Below are positions 33,599 through 34,108 of a stretch of DNA of 34,108 nt, piece by piece. The notes under the pieces were generated by a model. The model had not been told where the DNA came from. It did not search any database and saw only the letters and a program-made list of their open reading frames with translations. A program made the translations under genes and the position numbers. The stretch's first letter is position 1; each line of letters opens with the position of its first letter. Source of the DNA: Pseudomonadota bacterium (lineage in GTDB: Bacteria > Pseudomonadota > Gammaproteobacteria > Xanthomonadales > Ahniellaceae); NCBI GenBank assembly GCA_022705045.1, contig JAKJFE010000022.1, forward strand, positions 1 to 34,108, read 5' to 3'.

Positions 33599-34108
33599 CT
33601 ACCTTGCGACGGCCTTCTTCGCCGCCTTTTTTGCGACAGCCTTCTTCGCCACGGATTTCTTTGCCGGAGCCTTCTTGGCTGCGGGCTGCTTGCTTACGGC
33701 TTTCTTCGCGGGCGCAGCCTTCTTCGCGGGCGCAGCCTGCTTCTTCGCAGCCGGCTTTGCAGCGGCAGGCGCCGCGCCGGTCAGCCACGCCAGCACTTCT
33801 TCGGCATGGGTTTCGGGCTTGACCTTGTCCCAGACCTGTTCGACCTTGCCATCCGCATCGATGGCGAAGGTGGCGCGGGCGATGCCCATGTAGCTGCGCC
33901 CGTACATCGACTTCTCGACCCAGACGCCGAAGCCTTCGATGGCGACGCGCTCGGGGTCGGCGATCAGCGGGAAGTTGAGCTGGTACTTGCCGACGAACTT
34001 GCCGTGCGACTTCGCGTCGTCGGCGCTGATGCCATAGACCCGCACCTTGGCGGCATCGAAGTTCGGCAAGGCGTCGCGGAAGGCGCAGGCTTCCCTGGTG
34101 CAACCGGG
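33599..34108 (-). CDS. bcp: Thioredoxin-dependent peroxiredoxin Bcp with Lys/Ala-rich tail, 5' end outside window
   Basis: The frame is open to the window end; 169 residues are visible. Bcp-type peroxiredoxins reduce hydroperoxides with thioredoxin. The visible N-terminus, PGCTREACAFRD, contains the peroxidatic Cys and the second Cys five residues on. VYGISADDAKSHGKFVGKYQ and NFPLIADPER, then a final SYMGIARATFAIDADG and WDKVKPETHAEEVLAWL complete the fold. After it come about 60 residues made almost only of Ala, Lys and Pro (PAKKA and AKKAVAKK repeats), as in histone H1-like tails. This tail is not needed for peroxidase activity and could bind DNA or polyanions. Confidence 0.92.
   Translation of the reverse strand, partial: PGCTREACAFRDALPNFDAAKVRVYGISADDAKSHGKFVGKYQLNFPLIADPERVAIEGFGVWVEKSMYGRSYMGIARATFAIDADGKVEQVWDKVKPETHAEEVLAWLTGAAPAAAKPAAKKQAAPAKKAAPAKKAVSKQPAAKKAPAKKSVAKKAVAKKAAKKAVAR

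Overview
The window is high-GC DNA from a gammaproteobacterium, most likely of the Lysobacterales (Xanthomonadales). The reasons are the aceB-aceA pair with a divergent CysB-like LysR gene, a Bcp peroxiredoxin with a Lys/Ala-rich tail, an IPTL-CTERM-like tail on a secreted protein, and many large secreted proteins. The genus is not assigned.

Layout. 1-615: 3' end of a slipin (SPFH) gene with a good terminator. About 616-15040: an accessory block. It holds the remnant of an IS21-family element (istB intact, istA reduced to its C-terminal part) abutting an AAA ATPase gene cut off just after its Walker B motif. Next comes a tightly coupled three-gene minus-strand operon of exported proteins: an Ig/PKD-like protein, a lipoprotein, and a 938-residue protein with phospholipase C/P1-nuclease-like His/Asp motifs. 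After it lie a small beta-rich envelope protein, an amidohydrolase, a candidate Mrr/PD-(D/E)XK-type nuclease overlapping it, a coiled-coil HTH protein, a DUF6988-like protein, and two poorly defined minus-strand genes. The block ends inside comM, which has lost its promoter and roughly its first 140 codons. comM is a known insertion site for genomic islands in other gammaproteobacteria.

16197-17953: an acyl-CoA thioesterase, a GFA/CENP-V zinc protein, and a DNRLRE-domain secreted protein overlapping it by ATGA. 17958-23457: a five-gene minus-strand array of three paralogous exported proteins. Each has a conserved N-terminal module, a variable YadA-like stalk and a C-terminal S74 intramolecular chaperone. 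They alternate with two copies of a 92-residue exported protein whose start codon sits one base past the preceding stop. This array is the most unusual system in the window.

23570-34108: core-type genes. These are an acyl-CoA dehydrogenase whose ribosome-binding site lies in a hairpin, a DUF1800/DUF1501 exported pair, isocitrate lyase and malate synthase (glyoxylate shunt) with a divergent LysR regulator and two inverted repeats between them, a small cysteine-rich secreted protein, and the bcp gene cut by the window end. Fatty-acid oxidation (acyl-CoA dehydrogenase) and the glyoxylate shunt fit together as growth on C2 units.
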